Shown here piece by piece: positions 16,328 to 25,627 of a stretch of 64,000 nt of DNA. Made by a program: the position numbers and the translations under genes. Below the pieces are notes generated by a model. That model was not told the DNA's origin. It made no database searches and saw only the letters and a list, made by a program, of their open reading frames with translations. Origin of the DNA: CAVVJA01 sp963809815 (GTDB lineage: Bacteria > Actinomycetota > Actinomycetes > Mycobacteriales > Jatrophihabitantaceae); the NCBI GenBank assembly GCA_963809815.1, contig CAWELM010000002.1:1-64000 (forward strand), given 5' to 3'. The stretch's first letter is position 1. Every line of letters starts with the position of its first letter.

Positions 16328-17086
16328 GTGCCTGCCCGCCAGCCGGCCGGATCGGCGCCCCCGCCGGTGGTACAGCGAATCCGGCTGCGCTACACGAAGC
16401 GCGGCCGGCTGCGGTTTGCTTCGCACCGGGACCTCGCGCGCGCCTTTGAGCGAGCCCTGCGACGGGCAGGCGTGCCGATGGCCTATTCGGCCGGATTCAC
16501 GCCACATCCCAGGATCTCCTACGCCGGAGCCGCGCCGACGGGCGTCGCGAGCGAGGCGGAGTACCTGGAGATCGGTCTACAGGCCTCTGCTGATCTGAAC
16601 GAGCTGTTGGAGCGCCTGAACGCCGCGCTGCCCGAGGGCGTGGACGTTCTCGAGGCGGTCGAGGCAAGTGCCGGAGGCCTGGCCGGACGGCTCGAGGCAT
16701 CACTATGGCGGGTGGATTTCGCCGATCTCACGGGCAGCGACCTCCAACCGCTGGTCGACGGGCTGCTCGGGCGGGCACAGCTGGCGGTTGAGCGATTGAC
16801 CAGAGACGGGCGACGGACGGTCGACGTACGGAGCGCCATCCTGAAAGCGAGCGTCGATATGCCCCCGAACGCCGAGCATGCGATAATGGAGGCGGTGGTT
16901 CGGCAGGCAACGCCTGCCGTTCGACCCGACGACATCGTCGCTGCGTTGCGTGTTGTCGCCGGTCTCGCCCACGACGCTCCGCAGTGGAGCTACCAAGCGA
17001 TGCGTGTGGCGCAGGGGCCGCTCGACGACACGGGCGCCGTCGGCGATCCGCTCGCTGCCGATCGATTACGGCGAGTGACGTCGTAG
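16328..17086 (+). CDS. TIGR03936-family radical-SAM-linked protein (DUF2344)
   Basis: 252 residues with the family's opening IRLRYTKRGRLRFASHRDLAR followed by FTPHPRISYA. It lies 7 bp after the TIGR03960 gene and in many genomes is its C-terminal fusion, so the two very likely form one functional unit. There are no cofactor cysteines. The C-terminal part (from about residue 200) is variable. GTG start. Confidence 0.9.
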   Translation: MPARQPAGSAPPPVVQRIRLRYTKRGRLRFASHRDLARAFERALRRAGVPMAYSAGFTPHPRISYAGAAPTGVASEAEYLEIGLQASADLNELLERLNAALPEGVDVLEAVEASAGGLAGRLEASLWRVDFADLTGSDLQPLVDGLLGRAQLAVERLTRDGRRTVDVRSAILKASVDMPPNAEHAIMEAVVRQATPAVRPDDIVAALRVVAGLAHDAPQWSYQAMRVAQGPLDDTGAVGDPLAADRLRRVTS

Positions 17087-17224
17087 GACTGCCGCTCGAC
17101 CGCCCAGGTCAAGCGACTGAGACTTCGCGCGCGCACCAAGGTGCGCCGCCTATACCGCCTCCGTGCGGCCGCAGTGACGCTCATGCGTCGCGCGCCCGGA
17201 GGCCGAACGGAGAGATCCGAGCCA

Positions 17225-20143
17225 ATGCTCGAACCTGACAACCCTGAACAACACTCGCCTGCGTCACCGACTGCCGAACCCCCGGTGAAGGCCCCCCGCA
17301 CACGCAGCCGGGCCAAGAAAACGGCCGGCACCGCCGAGGTGCCCCAATCCGCCCCCAACGCCACGTCCGCTGACTCAGCCCGGAACGCGTCGTCGCCTCA
17401 ATCAGCCGCCGAAGCGCCCGAATCCACCGTGAGTAACGAGGCTCCGGCCCGGTCACCGCGGCGGCGCACCGCGCGCAAATCCGTGGACGCCGCTACGGCC
17501 GCGGATACCCAGGTAGCTGCCGCGGGCACCGAGGCAAGTGTCAGCGGGGAGCCCGCGCCGCCCCGGCCGACGCGGCGCCGTTCGGCGAAGAAGGCCGCCG
17601 CCGAAGCCGCCACGCCCGAGCCCCCTCCGACCGCCCCTCCCGCCCCGACCGCCGAGGTCGCCAACGCCGTGGTCGACGCCATCCCCCCCACGATGGTGGC
17701 GCCCAGCGTGCTGTTCGTGGCACCGGCGAACGCACCTGAGGCGCCCCCCCGGCGCCGGCGGCGAGCGACCAAAGCCACCCAACCCGATGCCGTGGACGGC
17801 GCCGCGGCTGTCGCTCCGGCCGAGCAACCCGTCGCCGCCCCTCTGGAGGCGGCGGAGGCCGTTCTCGAAGCGGCGGAGGCCGTGATCGAGGAGCCAGAAG
17901 AGGTTCGCGAGATCGCCGCTGAGGAGGCGACTGGCGCCCGACGTCGACGGCGCCGAGGCCGACGGGGACGTGGGCGTCGAGACGCTGACGAGATCACGGA
18001 CGCCGTTGAAGCGCCGGATAGCACACCGGCGGGCGAGACCCCGGCCGGAGACGAGGGCACGCCCGACGAGGACGCTGAGTCGCCGGATACTGCCGAGGCC
18101 GGAACATCCACCGCGTCCCGGCGACGGAGGCGCCGGCGCCGCAAGGCGGGCGACAATGGCGACGAGGCGGCAGGTCGATCGGAGGACGATCCGCCCGACA
18201 CCGTCGTCCACGTACGAGACAACCGGGCTCGTGAAGCCGAGGACGACAACGGCGACGGGGTGCGAGGCGTCCGAGGATCGACTCGCCTGGAGGCCAAGCG
18301 CCAGCGGCGCCGGGAGGGGCGGGACTCGGGGCGCCGCCGCGCTCCTATTCTCACCGAGGCCGAGTTCCTGGCCCGCCGCGAAGCGGTCGATCGCACGATG
18401 GCGGTCCGTGACCTCGGCGATCGCACCCAGATCGCGGTCCTCGAGGACGGCGTCCTGGTGGAGCACTACGTCACTCGCGCGAGTGCCACCTCCTACGTGG
18501 GCAACGTCTACCTGGGTCGGGTGCAAAACGTGCTTCCCAGCATGGAGGCGGCCTTCGTCGATATCGGCAAGGGACGCAACGGCGTGCTGTACGCCGGGGA
18601 GGTCAATTGGGATGCGGCCGGCCTGGAAGGCAAAGCCCGCGCTATCGAGAACGCCCTGAAGTCGGGCGACACCATCCTGGCGCAGGTGACCAAGGACCCG
18701 GTGGGCCACAAAGGCGCCCGGCTGACGAGCCAGATCTCCTTGCCGGGCCGGTTCCTCGTCTATGTTCCCCGCGGTGGCATGACCGGGATCAGCCGCAAGC
18801 TGCCCGACACCGAGCGGCACCGGTTGAAGTCGATCCTGAAGAAGATCGTGCCCGAAGACGCCGGGGTGATCATTCGCACCGCGGCCGAGGGCGCCACCGA
18901 AGAGGAACTGACGCGTGACGTCGAGAGACTGACCGCTCAGTGGACCGCCATCCAGGACAAAGCCGGGCAGTCCAAGTCCGCGCCGGTGCTGGTTTATGGC
19001 GAGCCGGATCTGGCCATCCGCGTCGTACGCGACGTCTTCAACGAAGACTTCGACCGGCTCATCGTCCAGGGCGATCAGGCCTGGTCCACGGTATCCAGCT
19101 ACGTCGCAGATGTGGCGCCGGACTTGCGCGATCGAGTCAGCCAGCACACTGGCGACGGCGACCTCTTCCATGAATTGCGGGTCGACGAGCAGCTAACCAA
19201 AGCCTTGAGCCGAAAGGTCTTCCTTCCGTCGGGGGGTTCGCTCGTCATCGATCGCACCGAGGCGATGACCGTCATCGACGTGAACACCGGAAAGTTCATC
19301 GGTGCCGGCGGAAACCTCGAGCAAACGGTTACCCGCAACAATCTCGAGGCCGCCGAGGAGATCGTCCGCCAGCTGCGCTTGCGCGACATCGGCGGCATTA
19401 TCGTCATCGACTTCATCGACATGGTGCTCGAGAGCAACCGTGACCTGGTTCATCGGCGTCTCGTCGAGTGCCTGGGACGGGACCGGACCAAGCATCAGGT
19501 CGCCGAGGTGACGTCGCTGGGTCTGGTGCAGATGACCCGCAAGCGGGTCGGAGAGGGTCTGCTCGAGGCGTTCAGCGAGACTTGCCCGACCTGCGGCGGA
19601 CGAGGGGTGATCATCCACGACGAGCCAGTGGATGACCGCCGCGCCGACGAATCCTCAGCCGATGAGGAAGCGTCGAAGGGGACACGCCGCAGACGGGGCC
19701 AGAAATCCGCCGAGGCCGCCGAAACAGCAACGTCATCCCACCAACGCCGGGCCGCGGCGTCGGCGATGGCGGCCATCGCGGCGAAGCGCGATGACTCGCC
19801 CCTGGACCAGGGCGATGCCGAGCCGACGGAATCCGATGGGCTGGCCCCGGACGGCCCGCACGCAGAGCCAAGCGCTGACGAGGCGACTGCCGACGGGGTC
19901 GCGACGGCGATCGAGGTGGTCACGCCCGACGCCTCCCGACGAGCGGGGGAGGGACTGCCGCCCTCCGTCGAGTCGGCAACCGCAGCCGAGTCGCCAACCG
20001 CCGGCGAGTCCCCGGCCGACGTGGCAGCGGAGTCGAACGAAACCTCGTCGGAGTCAACCCCCGATGGATCGAGCCGAGCGCCGAGGCGGCGGGGTCGCCG
20101 CTCCGCGACTCGGCCGGCCGGGCCGCCGGTTCCGGTCGGATAA
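17225..20143 (+). CDS. rne: Ribonuclease E/G with long low-complexity arms
   Basis: Endoribonuclease for mRNA turnover and rRNA processing. 972 residues. Residues 1 to about 380 are a Pro/Ala/Thr-rich then acidic and Arg-rich disordered arm; the S1 domain is about 415-490 (YVGNVYLGRVQN); the DNase I-like catalytic domain carries the metal-binding Asp residues in VIDVNTGKF and IDFIDMVLE; the Zn-link is CPTCGGRG (about 786). The C-terminal 180 residues are again disordered with Arg clusters. ATG 17225 follows GGAGAG; a longer reading starts at 17141. Long antisense ORFs in this region are compositional artefacts. Confidence 0.93.
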   Translation: MLEPDNPEQHSPASPTAEPPVKAPRTRSRAKKTAGTAEVPQSAPNATSADSARNASSPQSAAEAPESTVSNEAPARSPRRRTARKSVDAATAADTQVAAAGTEASVSGEPAPPRPTRRRSAKKAAAEAATPEPPPTAPPAPTAEVANAVVDAIPPTMVAPSVLFVAPANAPEAPPRRRRRATKATQPDAVDGAAAVAPAEQPVAAPLEAAEAVLEAAEAVIEEPEEVREIAAEEATGARRRRRRGRRGRGRRDADEITDAVEAPDSTPAGETPAGDEGTPDEDAESPDTAEAGTSTASRRRRRRRRKAGDNGDEAAGRSEDDPPDTVVHVRDNRAREAEDDNGDGVRGVRGSTRLEAKRQRRREGRDSGRRRAPILTEAEFLARREAVDRTMAVRDLGDRTQIAVLEDGVLVEHYVTRASATSYVGNVYLGRVQNVLPSMEAAFVDIGKGRNGVLYAGEVNWDAAGLEGKARAIENALKSGDTILAQVTKDPVGHKGARLTSQISLPGRFLVYVPRGGMTGISRKLPDTERHRLKSILKKIVPEDAGVIIRTAAEGATEEELTRDVERLTAQWTAIQDKAGQSKSAPVLVYGEPDLAIRVVRDVFNEDFDRLIVQGDQAWSTVSSYVADVAPDLRDRVSQHTGDGDLFHELRVDEQLTKALSRKVFLPSGGSLVIDRTEAMTVIDVNTGKFIGAGGNLEQTVTRNNLEAAEEIVRQLRLRDIGGIIVIDFIDMVLESNRDLVHRRLVECLGRDRTKHQVAEVTSLGLVQMTRKRVGEGLLEAFSETCPTCGGRGVIIHDEPVDDRRADESSADEEASKGTRRRRGQKSAEAAETATSSHQRRAAASAMAAIAAKRDDSPLDQGDAEPTESDGLAPDGPHAEPSADEATADGVATAIEVVTPDASRRAGEGLPPSVESATAAESPTAGESPADVAAESNETSSESTPDGSSRAPRRRGRRSATRPAGPPVPVG

Positions 20144-20161
20144 CGCTTACATGATTACGCG

Positions 20162-20803
20162 GTGAGCATGACGCAGCAGGACGACGACGGAACGTCCGGT
20201 TCGTCGCGTGTGGAGGCGTTCAGCGACGGCGTTTTCGCCATTGCCATCACACTGCTCATCCTCGACATCAAGGTTCCGAAGGTCGCGCCGGATCAGCACT
20301 TATGGTCAGCGCTGGGTCAGCAATGGCCCTCGTACGCCGCGTATGTCGTGAGCTTTCTGGTCATCGGCATCATCTGGCTGAACCACCACACGATGTTCGG
20401 TTACGTGGCGCGGGTCGACCGCGGGCTAGTCGTGATCAATTTGCTCCTGCTGCTCGTGGTCGCGGCGATCCCGTGGCCGACGGCGCTGATGGCGGAATAC
20501 CTCAGGGATGACCCCGCATCCCACGATGCTGCGGTCGTCTACAGCAGCGTCATGGTGCTGGTCGCGATCACCTATGTCGCGCTCTGGTGGTGGGCAACCC
20601 GCACCGATCGCCTGCTGTACCCGGACGTGAACTACTCGCGGGCGCGGGCAACCCGCGGCCGGTTCGCATTAGGCCTGGTTGTCTATCCCTTCACGGTCGT
20701 GCTGGCACTCATCTCGGCGCCACTAACCCTGGCCGTCCACGGCGTGCTCGCCGGGTACTACGCGTTCAATCAAGTCGCCATCCCTCGCGCCAGGTCCACG
20801 TGA
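20162..20803 (+). CDS. TMEM175-family (DUF1211) potassium-channel-like membrane protein
   Basis: 213 residues with about six TM segments. The family signature is near the N-terminus in helix 1: RVEAFSDGVFAIAITLL, whose FSD motif lines the pore in characterised bacterial TMEM175 channels. A second hallmark is IIWLNHHTMF. The start is GTG 20162 or ATG 20168, shortly after rne. Bacterial members are dimers with two repeats or tetramers with one; this single-repeat length fits a tetramer. Its place between rne and rplU is unusual. Confidence 0.85.
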   Translation: MSMTQQDDDGTSGSSRVEAFSDGVFAIAITLLILDIKVPKVAPDQHLWSALGQQWPSYAAYVVSFLVIGIIWLNHHTMFGYVARVDRGLVVINLLLLLVVAAIPWPTALMAEYLRDDPASHDAAVVYSSVMVLVAITYVALWWWATRTDRLLYPDVNYSRARATRGRFALGLVVYPFTVVLALISAPLTLAVHGVLAGYYAFNQVAIPRARST

Positions 20804-20821
20804 GGCCGTCCCGGCGGCGCT

Positions 20822-20851
20822 TTGCTCACCGTACGGAGCGTGCCGTATCCT
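20822..20851 (+). promoter_or_regulatory. rplU-rpmA promoter (-35 TTGCTC, -10 TATCCT)
   Basis: TTGCTC (20822-20827) and TATCCT (20846-20851) are 18 bp apart. The predicted start leaves a leader of about 80 nt that begins with a 7-bp hairpin (CGGCCCA 20858-20864 / TGGGCCG 20873-20879), a candidate r-protein autoregulatory site. Confidence 0.5.
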
Positions 20852-20937
20852 GAATGGCGGCCCATCGAGCGGTGGGCCGTTGTTGCGTGCGCGTCGAACG
20901 CTGCCGCTCTCGCCCGATCCGAGGAGTGCGACCCCCG

Positions 20938-21270
20938 ATGTACGCCATCGTCAAGACTGGCGGCAAGCAGTACCGAGTATCGGTCGGTGACGTCGTGACG
21001 GTGGAGAAGCTGCCCGCCGCTCCAGGCGAGGAAGTCTCACTGCCCGCCGTGCTTCTCGTCGACGGCGAGAAGGTGACACATGACGCCGACCAGCTTGCGG
21101 CGATTGCGGTGACAGCCGAGGTACTCGCGCAGGCCAAGGGGCCGAAGATCAGCATCCACAAGTTCAAGAACAAGACCCGGTACCACAAGCGCATGGGCCA
21201 CCGTCAGCGGCTGACCCAGCTGAAGGTGACCGGTATAAGCACGGCCGAGACGTCGTCCGGCAAGAAGTAA
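20938..21270 (+). CDS. rplU: 50S ribosomal protein L21
   Basis: 110 residues. Opens MYAIVKTGGKQYRVSVGD, the L21 signature, and contains the conserved basic C-terminal block KFKNKTRYHKRMGHRQ. ATG 20938 follows the GAGGAG Shine-Dalgarno by about 8 nt. It pairs with rpmA (10-bp gap), the usual L21-L27 operon upstream of obgE. Confidence 0.97.
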   Translation: MYAIVKTGGKQYRVSVGDVVTVEKLPAAPGEEVSLPAVLLVDGEKVTHDADQLAAIAVTAEVLAQAKGPKISIHKFKNKTRYHKRMGHRQRLTQLKVTGISTAETSSGKK

Positions 21271-21280
21271 GGATCGATAG

Positions 21281-21538
21281 ATGGCTCACAAAAAGGGCGC
21301 GTCGAGCTCCCGTAACGGCCGCGACTCGACCGCACAACGACTAGGCGTCAAGCGTTTCGGCGGCCAGTCCGTCCACGCCGGTGAGATTCTGGTCCGGCAG
21401 CGCGGCACCAAGTTCCATCCCGGTGCGAATGTCGGCCGCGGGGGCGATGACACGCTCTTCGCGCTGGTCGAGGGGCACGTGCAGTTTGGTGAGTCGCGCG
21501 GTCGCAAGACTGTCAGCATCGTCCCGTCCGGCGTCTGA
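21281..21538 (+). CDS. rpmA: 50S ribosomal protein L27
   Basis: 85 residues, starting MAHKKGASSSRNGRDS, with the conserved GGQSVHAGEILVRQRGT and HPGANVGRGGDDTLFA. The N-terminus reaches the peptidyl-transferase centre and needs no cleavage here, since it starts directly with the mature AHKKG. Co-transcribed with rplU. Confidence 0.97.
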   Translation: MAHKKGASSSRNGRDSTAQRLGVKRFGGQSVHAGEILVRQRGTKFHPGANVGRGGDDTLFALVEGHVQFGESRGRKTVSIVPSGV

Positions 21539-21565
21539 GCGACCCGGCCACACACACTTCGTCGA

Positions 21566-21597
21566 GGGCGGCCCGGGTCATAGGCCCGGGACCGCCC
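21566..21597 (+). terminator. Strong hairpin between rpmA and obgE
   Basis: GGGCGGCCCGGG (21566-21577) pairs with CCCGGGACCGCCC (21585-21597) apart from one bulged A, followed by CTTCG rather than a U-run. A smaller hairpin CCTTCG/CGAAGG overlaps the obgE Shine-Dalgarno region. Likely an intra-operon attenuating or processing site. Confidence 0.45.
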
Positions 21598-21627
21598 CTT
21601 CGTCGCTTTCGCGAAGGGAGGCAGCGC

Positions 21628-23118
21628 ATGGCCAGCTTCATCGATCGCGTCGTGCTGCATCTCGTCGCCGGACATGGCGGGCACGGCGTGGCGTCAATCC
21701 ATCGCGAGAAGTTCAAGCCGCTCGGCGGACCGGACGGTGGCAACGGCGGTCGCGGCGGCGATGTCGTGCTTGTCGTGGATCCGAATGTCCATACCCTGCT
21801 CGATTTCCACCATCATCCGCACCAGCGCGCCGGCAACGGCAAGCAAGGTGCCGGCAGCAACCGCAACGGTGCCGACGGCACCGACCTCGAGCTACGTGTG
21901 CCGGACGGGACCGTCGTACAGGGGGCTGACGGCATCGTCCTGGCCGACCTAACCGGCGCCGGCACGCGCTTCGTGGCCGCTCGGGGGGGCCGGGGCGGTC
22001 TGGGGAACGCGGCGCTCGCGTCGCCCCGACGCAAGGCGCCTGGCTTCGCGCTCCTCGGGGAGCCGGGGGAAACCCACGACGTCATTCTGGAGCTCAAGAG
22101 CGTCGCCGATGTCGGCCTAATCGGGTTTCCGTCCGCCGGAAAGTCATCGCTCGTCGCCGCACTCTCCGCCGCGCGGCCCAAGATCGCGGACTACCCATTC
22201 ACCACGCTGGTGCCAAATCTCGGTGTCGTGCGCGCCGGCGACGTCACGTACACGATCGCCGACGTCCCCGGCCTCATCGCAGGCGCCGCTCAAGGGAAGG
22301 GACTCGGCCTGGAATTCCTCCGTCACGTCGAGCGATGTGCTGTCTTGTTGCATGTCGTGGACTGCGCGACGGCGGCGCCGGGCCGTGATCCGGTGAGCGA
22401 TGTGGAGGCCGTCGAGCGGGAACTCGCCCAGTACGTCGGCACCTTCGGCGACCTGCTTGCGCGACCTCGGCTGGTAGCGCTGAACAAGATCGACGTCCCG
22501 GAGGCGGCGGAGCTGGCCGCGCTCGTCCGGCCGGAATTCGAGGCTCGCCGGCTCCCGGTATTCGAGATCTCGGCGGCGAGCCACGCTGGGCTGTCCGACC
22601 TCGCCTACGCCCTGGCCGGTGAGGTCGAGGCCGATCGGGCCCGACGGCCACCGCCCGAACCGGCGCGTATCGTTCTGCACCCGCAGCCCGTCGATGCCGC
22701 GGGCTTCACCATCGACCCGGATCCGGCCGAGCCCGGTGCGTTTGTGGTTCATGGCGCGAAACCCGAGCGTTGGGTCCGGCAAACCAACTTCGACAACGAC
22801 GAGGCAGTTGGATACCTCGCCGATCGGCTCATTCGCCTCGGCGTGGAGACCGAGCTCACCCGCCTTGGCGCCGAGGTCGGCGCCGCCGTGACCATCGGCG
22901 ACGTCACGTTCGACTTCCAGCCCGTCGCGCCTGGCGATGAGGTCGACCTGATGCCGGGTCGGAGGGGCACCGATCCGCGCCTCGAGACCTCCAGCCGACC
23001 TGGGGCTACGACTCGCCTGGCGGCGAAACGGGCTCGGCGCGTTCCGAACGCAGCTGCTCGGGAGGACTCGGACGATCACGGGGTCGACGCGGAATCAGTC
23101 GTCGAGGACGGCTCGTGA
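21628..23118 (+). CDS. obgE: Obg-family GTPase ObgE/CgtA
   Basis: Essential GTPase for late 50S assembly and stress control. 496 residues: glycine-rich Obg domain (1-160, GGNGGRGGDV), G domain (about 160-335) with P-loop GFPSAGKSS, switch I FTTLVPNLG, G3 DVPG, G4 NKID, and the actinobacterial OCT domain (about 350-430). The last 60 residues are a charged tail. ATG start with GGGAGG upstream. Overlaps proB by GTGA. Confidence 0.96.
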   Translation: MASFIDRVVLHLVAGHGGHGVASIHREKFKPLGGPDGGNGGRGGDVVLVVDPNVHTLLDFHHHPHQRAGNGKQGAGSNRNGADGTDLELRVPDGTVVQGADGIVLADLTGAGTRFVAARGGRGGLGNAALASPRRKAPGFALLGEPGETHDVILELKSVADVGLIGFPSAGKSSLVAALSAARPKIADYPFTTLVPNLGVVRAGDVTYTIADVPGLIAGAAQGKGLGLEFLRHVERCAVLLHVVDCATAAPGRDPVSDVEAVERELAQYVGTFGDLLARPRLVALNKIDVPEAAELAALVRPEFEARRLPVFEISAASHAGLSDLAYALAGEVEADRARRPPPEPARIVLHPQPVDAAGFTIDPDPAEPGAFVVHGAKPERWVRQTNFDNDEAVGYLADRLIRLGVETELTRLGAEVGAAVTIGDVTFDFQPVAPGDEVDLMPGRRGTDPRLETSSRPGATTRLAAKRARRVPNAAAREDSDDHGVDAESVVEDGS

Positions 23119-24206
23119 TTCGCGAAGCCATCGCGGGGGCGCACCGCGTGGTGGTCAAGGTTGGGTCTTCGTCGCTCACCTCATCCGGCCGGCTCGATCC
23201 GGAGCGCCTCGATCGGCTCGTCGATGCGCTCGCCGCGCAGCGAGCCGCCGGCAGACAAGTTGTCCTGGTGTCGTCGGGGGCCATCGCGGCCGGCATCGAG
23301 CCGCTCGGATTGCGGGCTCGGCCGCGCGACCTCGCAACTCAGCAGGCGGCGGCGAGCGTCGGCCAGCTGCTGCTCGCCGAGCGCTATGCGGCGTCCTTCG
23401 CCCGTCACGGCGTGCAGGTCGGGCAGGTACTGCTCACCGCCGACGACCTCGACCGGCGGGGTCACTACCGGAATGCCAATCGAACGCTGGAACGTCTACT
23501 GGCATTGGGTATTGCGCCGATCGTGAACGAAAACGACACGGTCGCCACGCACGAGATTCGCTTTGGCGACAACGACCGCCTAGCGGCACTTGTGGCTCAT
23601 CTCGTGCACGCCGACGCGCTCGTGTTGCTCTCCGACGTCGACGGTCTCTACACGGACAACCCCCGCCGACCGGACGCGCGGTTCGTGGGGGAGGTACGGG
23701 GCCCGGAAGACCTGGCTGACGTCGACACCCGAAGGAGCGGCGGCAGCGTCGGCCTCGGTGGCATGGCGACGAAGATCGAGGCCGCGGTCATCGCGACCGG
23801 AGCCGGAATCCCCGTCCTGCTCGCGGCGGCGACGTCGGTCGGCGCTGCCCTCCAGGGCCTGACCGGCACGTACTTCCATCCCGGCGGCGACCGAACCGCG
23901 TCACGGCTGTTCTGGCTCCGGCACGCGTCAACGCCGCGCGGGCGGCTGACACTGGATCGCGGGGCGATAGTCGCCGTGGTGAACCGCCGGGCATCGCTCC
24001 TTCCGGCCGGCATCATCGGAGTGAGCGGGGATTTCGACTCCGGGGATCCGGTGGACTTGGTCGCGGCGGACGGCACCGTCGTGGCGCGCGGCCTCGTTGG
24101 TTACGACGCGGCGGATCTGCCGTCCCTGCTTGGCCGGAAGACGGGCGAATTGCCGACGGAGTTCCGGCGGGCAGTGGTGCACCGCGACGATCTCGCCCTG
24201 TTGTAG
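23115..24206 (+). CDS. proB: Glutamate 5-kinase
   Basis: First step of proline synthesis: phosphorylates the gamma-carboxyl of glutamate. 363 residues. The amino-acid-kinase domain starts VVVKVGSSSLTS, with VSSGAIAAG, IVNENDTVAT, FGDNDRLAA and DGLYTDNPR; a C-terminal PUA domain begins about residue 275 (GRLTLDRGA). GTG start coupled to obgE through GTGA. proA, its usual partner, lies 1.4 kb downstream behind an inverted gene. Confidence 0.96.
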   Translation: MIREAIAGAHRVVVKVGSSSLTSSGRLDPERLDRLVDALAAQRAAGRQVVLVSSGAIAAGIEPLGLRARPRDLATQQAAASVGQLLLAERYAASFARHGVQVGQVLLTADDLDRRGHYRNANRTLERLLALGIAPIVNENDTVATHEIRFGDNDRLAALVAHLVHADALVLLSDVDGLYTDNPRRPDARFVGEVRGPEDLADVDTRRSGGSVGLGGMATKIEAAVIATGAGIPVLLAAATSVGAALQGLTGTYFHPGGDRTASRLFWLRHASTPRGRLTLDRGAIVAVVNRRASLLPAGIIGVSGDFDSGDPVDLVAADGTVVARGLVGYDAADLPSLLGRKTGELPTEFRRAVVHRDDLALL

Positions 24207-24225
24207 CCGGACACTAGGCCGGCCC

Positions 24226-25488
24226 TCAGCCGCTCCATTGATTGAAGAGAAACGTGCTCGTGTTGAGCACAAGCAGGGCCCCTCCGACCGTGACGCAGGC
24301 AGCGACCAGCCAACGACGTGCGCTGCGCGAGGTCCATTCGGCGGCGAGGACGATGAGTGGGAAGCACACAAGCATCGAGCGGGGGATTGAGACGTAGTAG
24401 GAGCTGGTCAGCAGCGATCCGGCGGTCAGCCCGACATAGACCACCTCGGGCCAGCGACGCCGACGAAAGAGCACTACGACGCCGAGCACGAGCAGCGCCG
24501 CGAAGACCATCTCGAGCCAGTCCTGGTAGCGCACCGGCCAAGGTTCGACCGTGAGCAACCGTTTGGCGCTGTGGACGAAGGTCGTCCAGGGCCAGGTCGT
24601 GGTGCGGGCCCAGCCCCGCTCCTGGACCTCGAACCAGGTCGTCCATCGCCCGGTCGTCGCTCGCATCCAGCCGAAGTACCCCGCGGTGGCCAGCACCGGC
24701 AGCGTCAACGCAAACGCCTCCGCGCGGACGATCCGTCGTCCGGTCGCCCGCGCCGCGAGCACCAACATGACGACGAGCCCGGCTGTGAGGAAGAGGCCGT
24801 TGATGCGGATGATCGCGGCCCCGGCCGCCATCAGTCCAGCTAGCCACCATCGATCCCGCCTGCCAGCGAGCCACGCGGCAAGCGCGAACGCGAGGAACAC
24901 GCCCTCGGAATAGGACGCCATGAGGAAGAAGGCGTACGGACCGGCGAGCAGGATAATGACCGCGCGATCAGCTATCTGGGCGTTCGTCTCGTCCGCAGCG
25001 AGCCGCCAGATCAGCACGGCGGCCAGCGCGGCGCCGAGCCACGCCAGGACAGCCAGCGCCACTAGATAGGTGTGTGGGCCAGGCTTGCCCCCGGTCAACG
25101 CATCGGCGAGCCAGCGTGCTCCGATGGGGTACCCGGGCAGGAACGCATGGTCGTTGTCGCCATTCATCAAAGGCAACCGGAACGGCTTGAGCGGGTAGCC
25201 GAACGCGGCGATATGCACGAAGTGGCCGCTGTCGTAACGCGAGTACAGCGTGACCGGCCACAGGGCGGCGCTGGACGCATTCTTTGGGCGGACCGCCGGT
25301 ACCAGCGCGGCCAGCACCAGCCCGTAGGCCAGGAACGCGACGCGGCTGATCGCCCAGAAACGCAGGCCGGTCCGGACTGCGGGCCGCCAGTTTGGCGGCA
25401 GAGCCAGAGCTGTGAGTGCTGGGCGTACCGGCGACTGGTCCGCGCTCACCCCTGCTCGCTTCCCGCAGATTGCCTTCGATCGAGTCAT
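24226..25488 (-). CDS. PIG-V-like membrane mannosyltransferase
   Basis: Polytopic membrane protein of 420 residues resembling the PIG-V / GPI-mannosyltransferase II class of GT-C enzymes, which use polyprenyl- or dolichyl-phosphomannose outside the membrane. The first extracytoplasmic loop has the family's YSRYDSGHFVHIAAFGYP and, further on, FLPGYPIG, comparable to the WDxxHF and FFPxYP motifs; a later LLAGPYAFFLMASYSEGVFL matches the YSE-type motif. ATG 25488 is preferred over the first Met of the ORF at 25557. It is transcribed against proB and splits proB from proA. Confidence 0.75.
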   Translation of the reverse strand: MTRSKAICGKRAGVSADQSPVRPALTALALPPNWRPAVRTGLRFWAISRVAFLAYGLVLAALVPAVRPKNASSAALWPVTLYSRYDSGHFVHIAAFGYPLKPFRLPLMNGDNDHAFLPGYPIGARWLADALTGGKPGPHTYLVALAVLAWLGAALAAVLIWRLAADETNAQIADRAVIILLAGPYAFFLMASYSEGVFLAFALAAWLAGRRDRWWLAGLMAAGAAIIRINGLFLTAGLVVMLVLAARATGRRIVRAEAFALTLPVLATAGYFGWMRATTGRWTTWFEVQERGWARTTTWPWTTFVHSAKRLLTVEPWPVRYQDWLEMVFAALLVLGVVVLFRRRRWPEVVYVGLTAGSLLTSSYYVSIPRSMLVCFPLIVLAAEWTSRSARRWLVAACVTVGGALLVLNTSTFLFNQWSG

Positions 25489-25542
25489 TCTCGCAGGCTC
25501 GGCCGAGCGAGCTGTGCCGGCGCAGGCGACTGCTGGTCGCCG

Positions 25543-25548
25543 TACGCT
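25543..25548 (+). promoter_or_regulatory. Leaderless-type -10 box (TACGCT) before the proA upstream ORF
   Basis: TACGCT followed by 7 nt and ATG 25556, which opens a 23-codon ORF rather than proA itself. Confidence 0.5.
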
Positions 25549-25555
25549 GACCGTC

Positions 25556-25627
25556 ATGACCGTGCTAGCCCGCGGGCACCGACCACTGCGGTCCCATGGT
25601 GTCCTCGTGATCAGTGCCCGCTCATGA
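25556..25627 (+). CDS. Leaderless 23-residue upstream ORF coupled to proA
   Basis: ATG 25556 lies 7 nt behind a TACGCT -10 box. The 23 codons end in TGA at 25625-25627, which overlaps the proA ATG at 25624 as ATGA. proA has no Shine-Dalgarno, so ribosomes entering at this leaderless ORF and restarting would explain its translation. The peptide (MTVLARGHRPL...) is basic and has one Pro, so it is not an obvious proline sensor. Alternative: proA starts elsewhere and this is chance. Confidence 0.45.
   Translation: MTVLARGHRPLRSHGVLVISARS

Noticed and set aside
17398..19171. Long antisense ORFs (342 and 572 codons) opposite rne
   Set aside because: They mirror the strong codon bias of rne in a GC-rich gene, have Arg/Gly/Ser-rich composition without recognisable domains, and rne is certain on the other strand.
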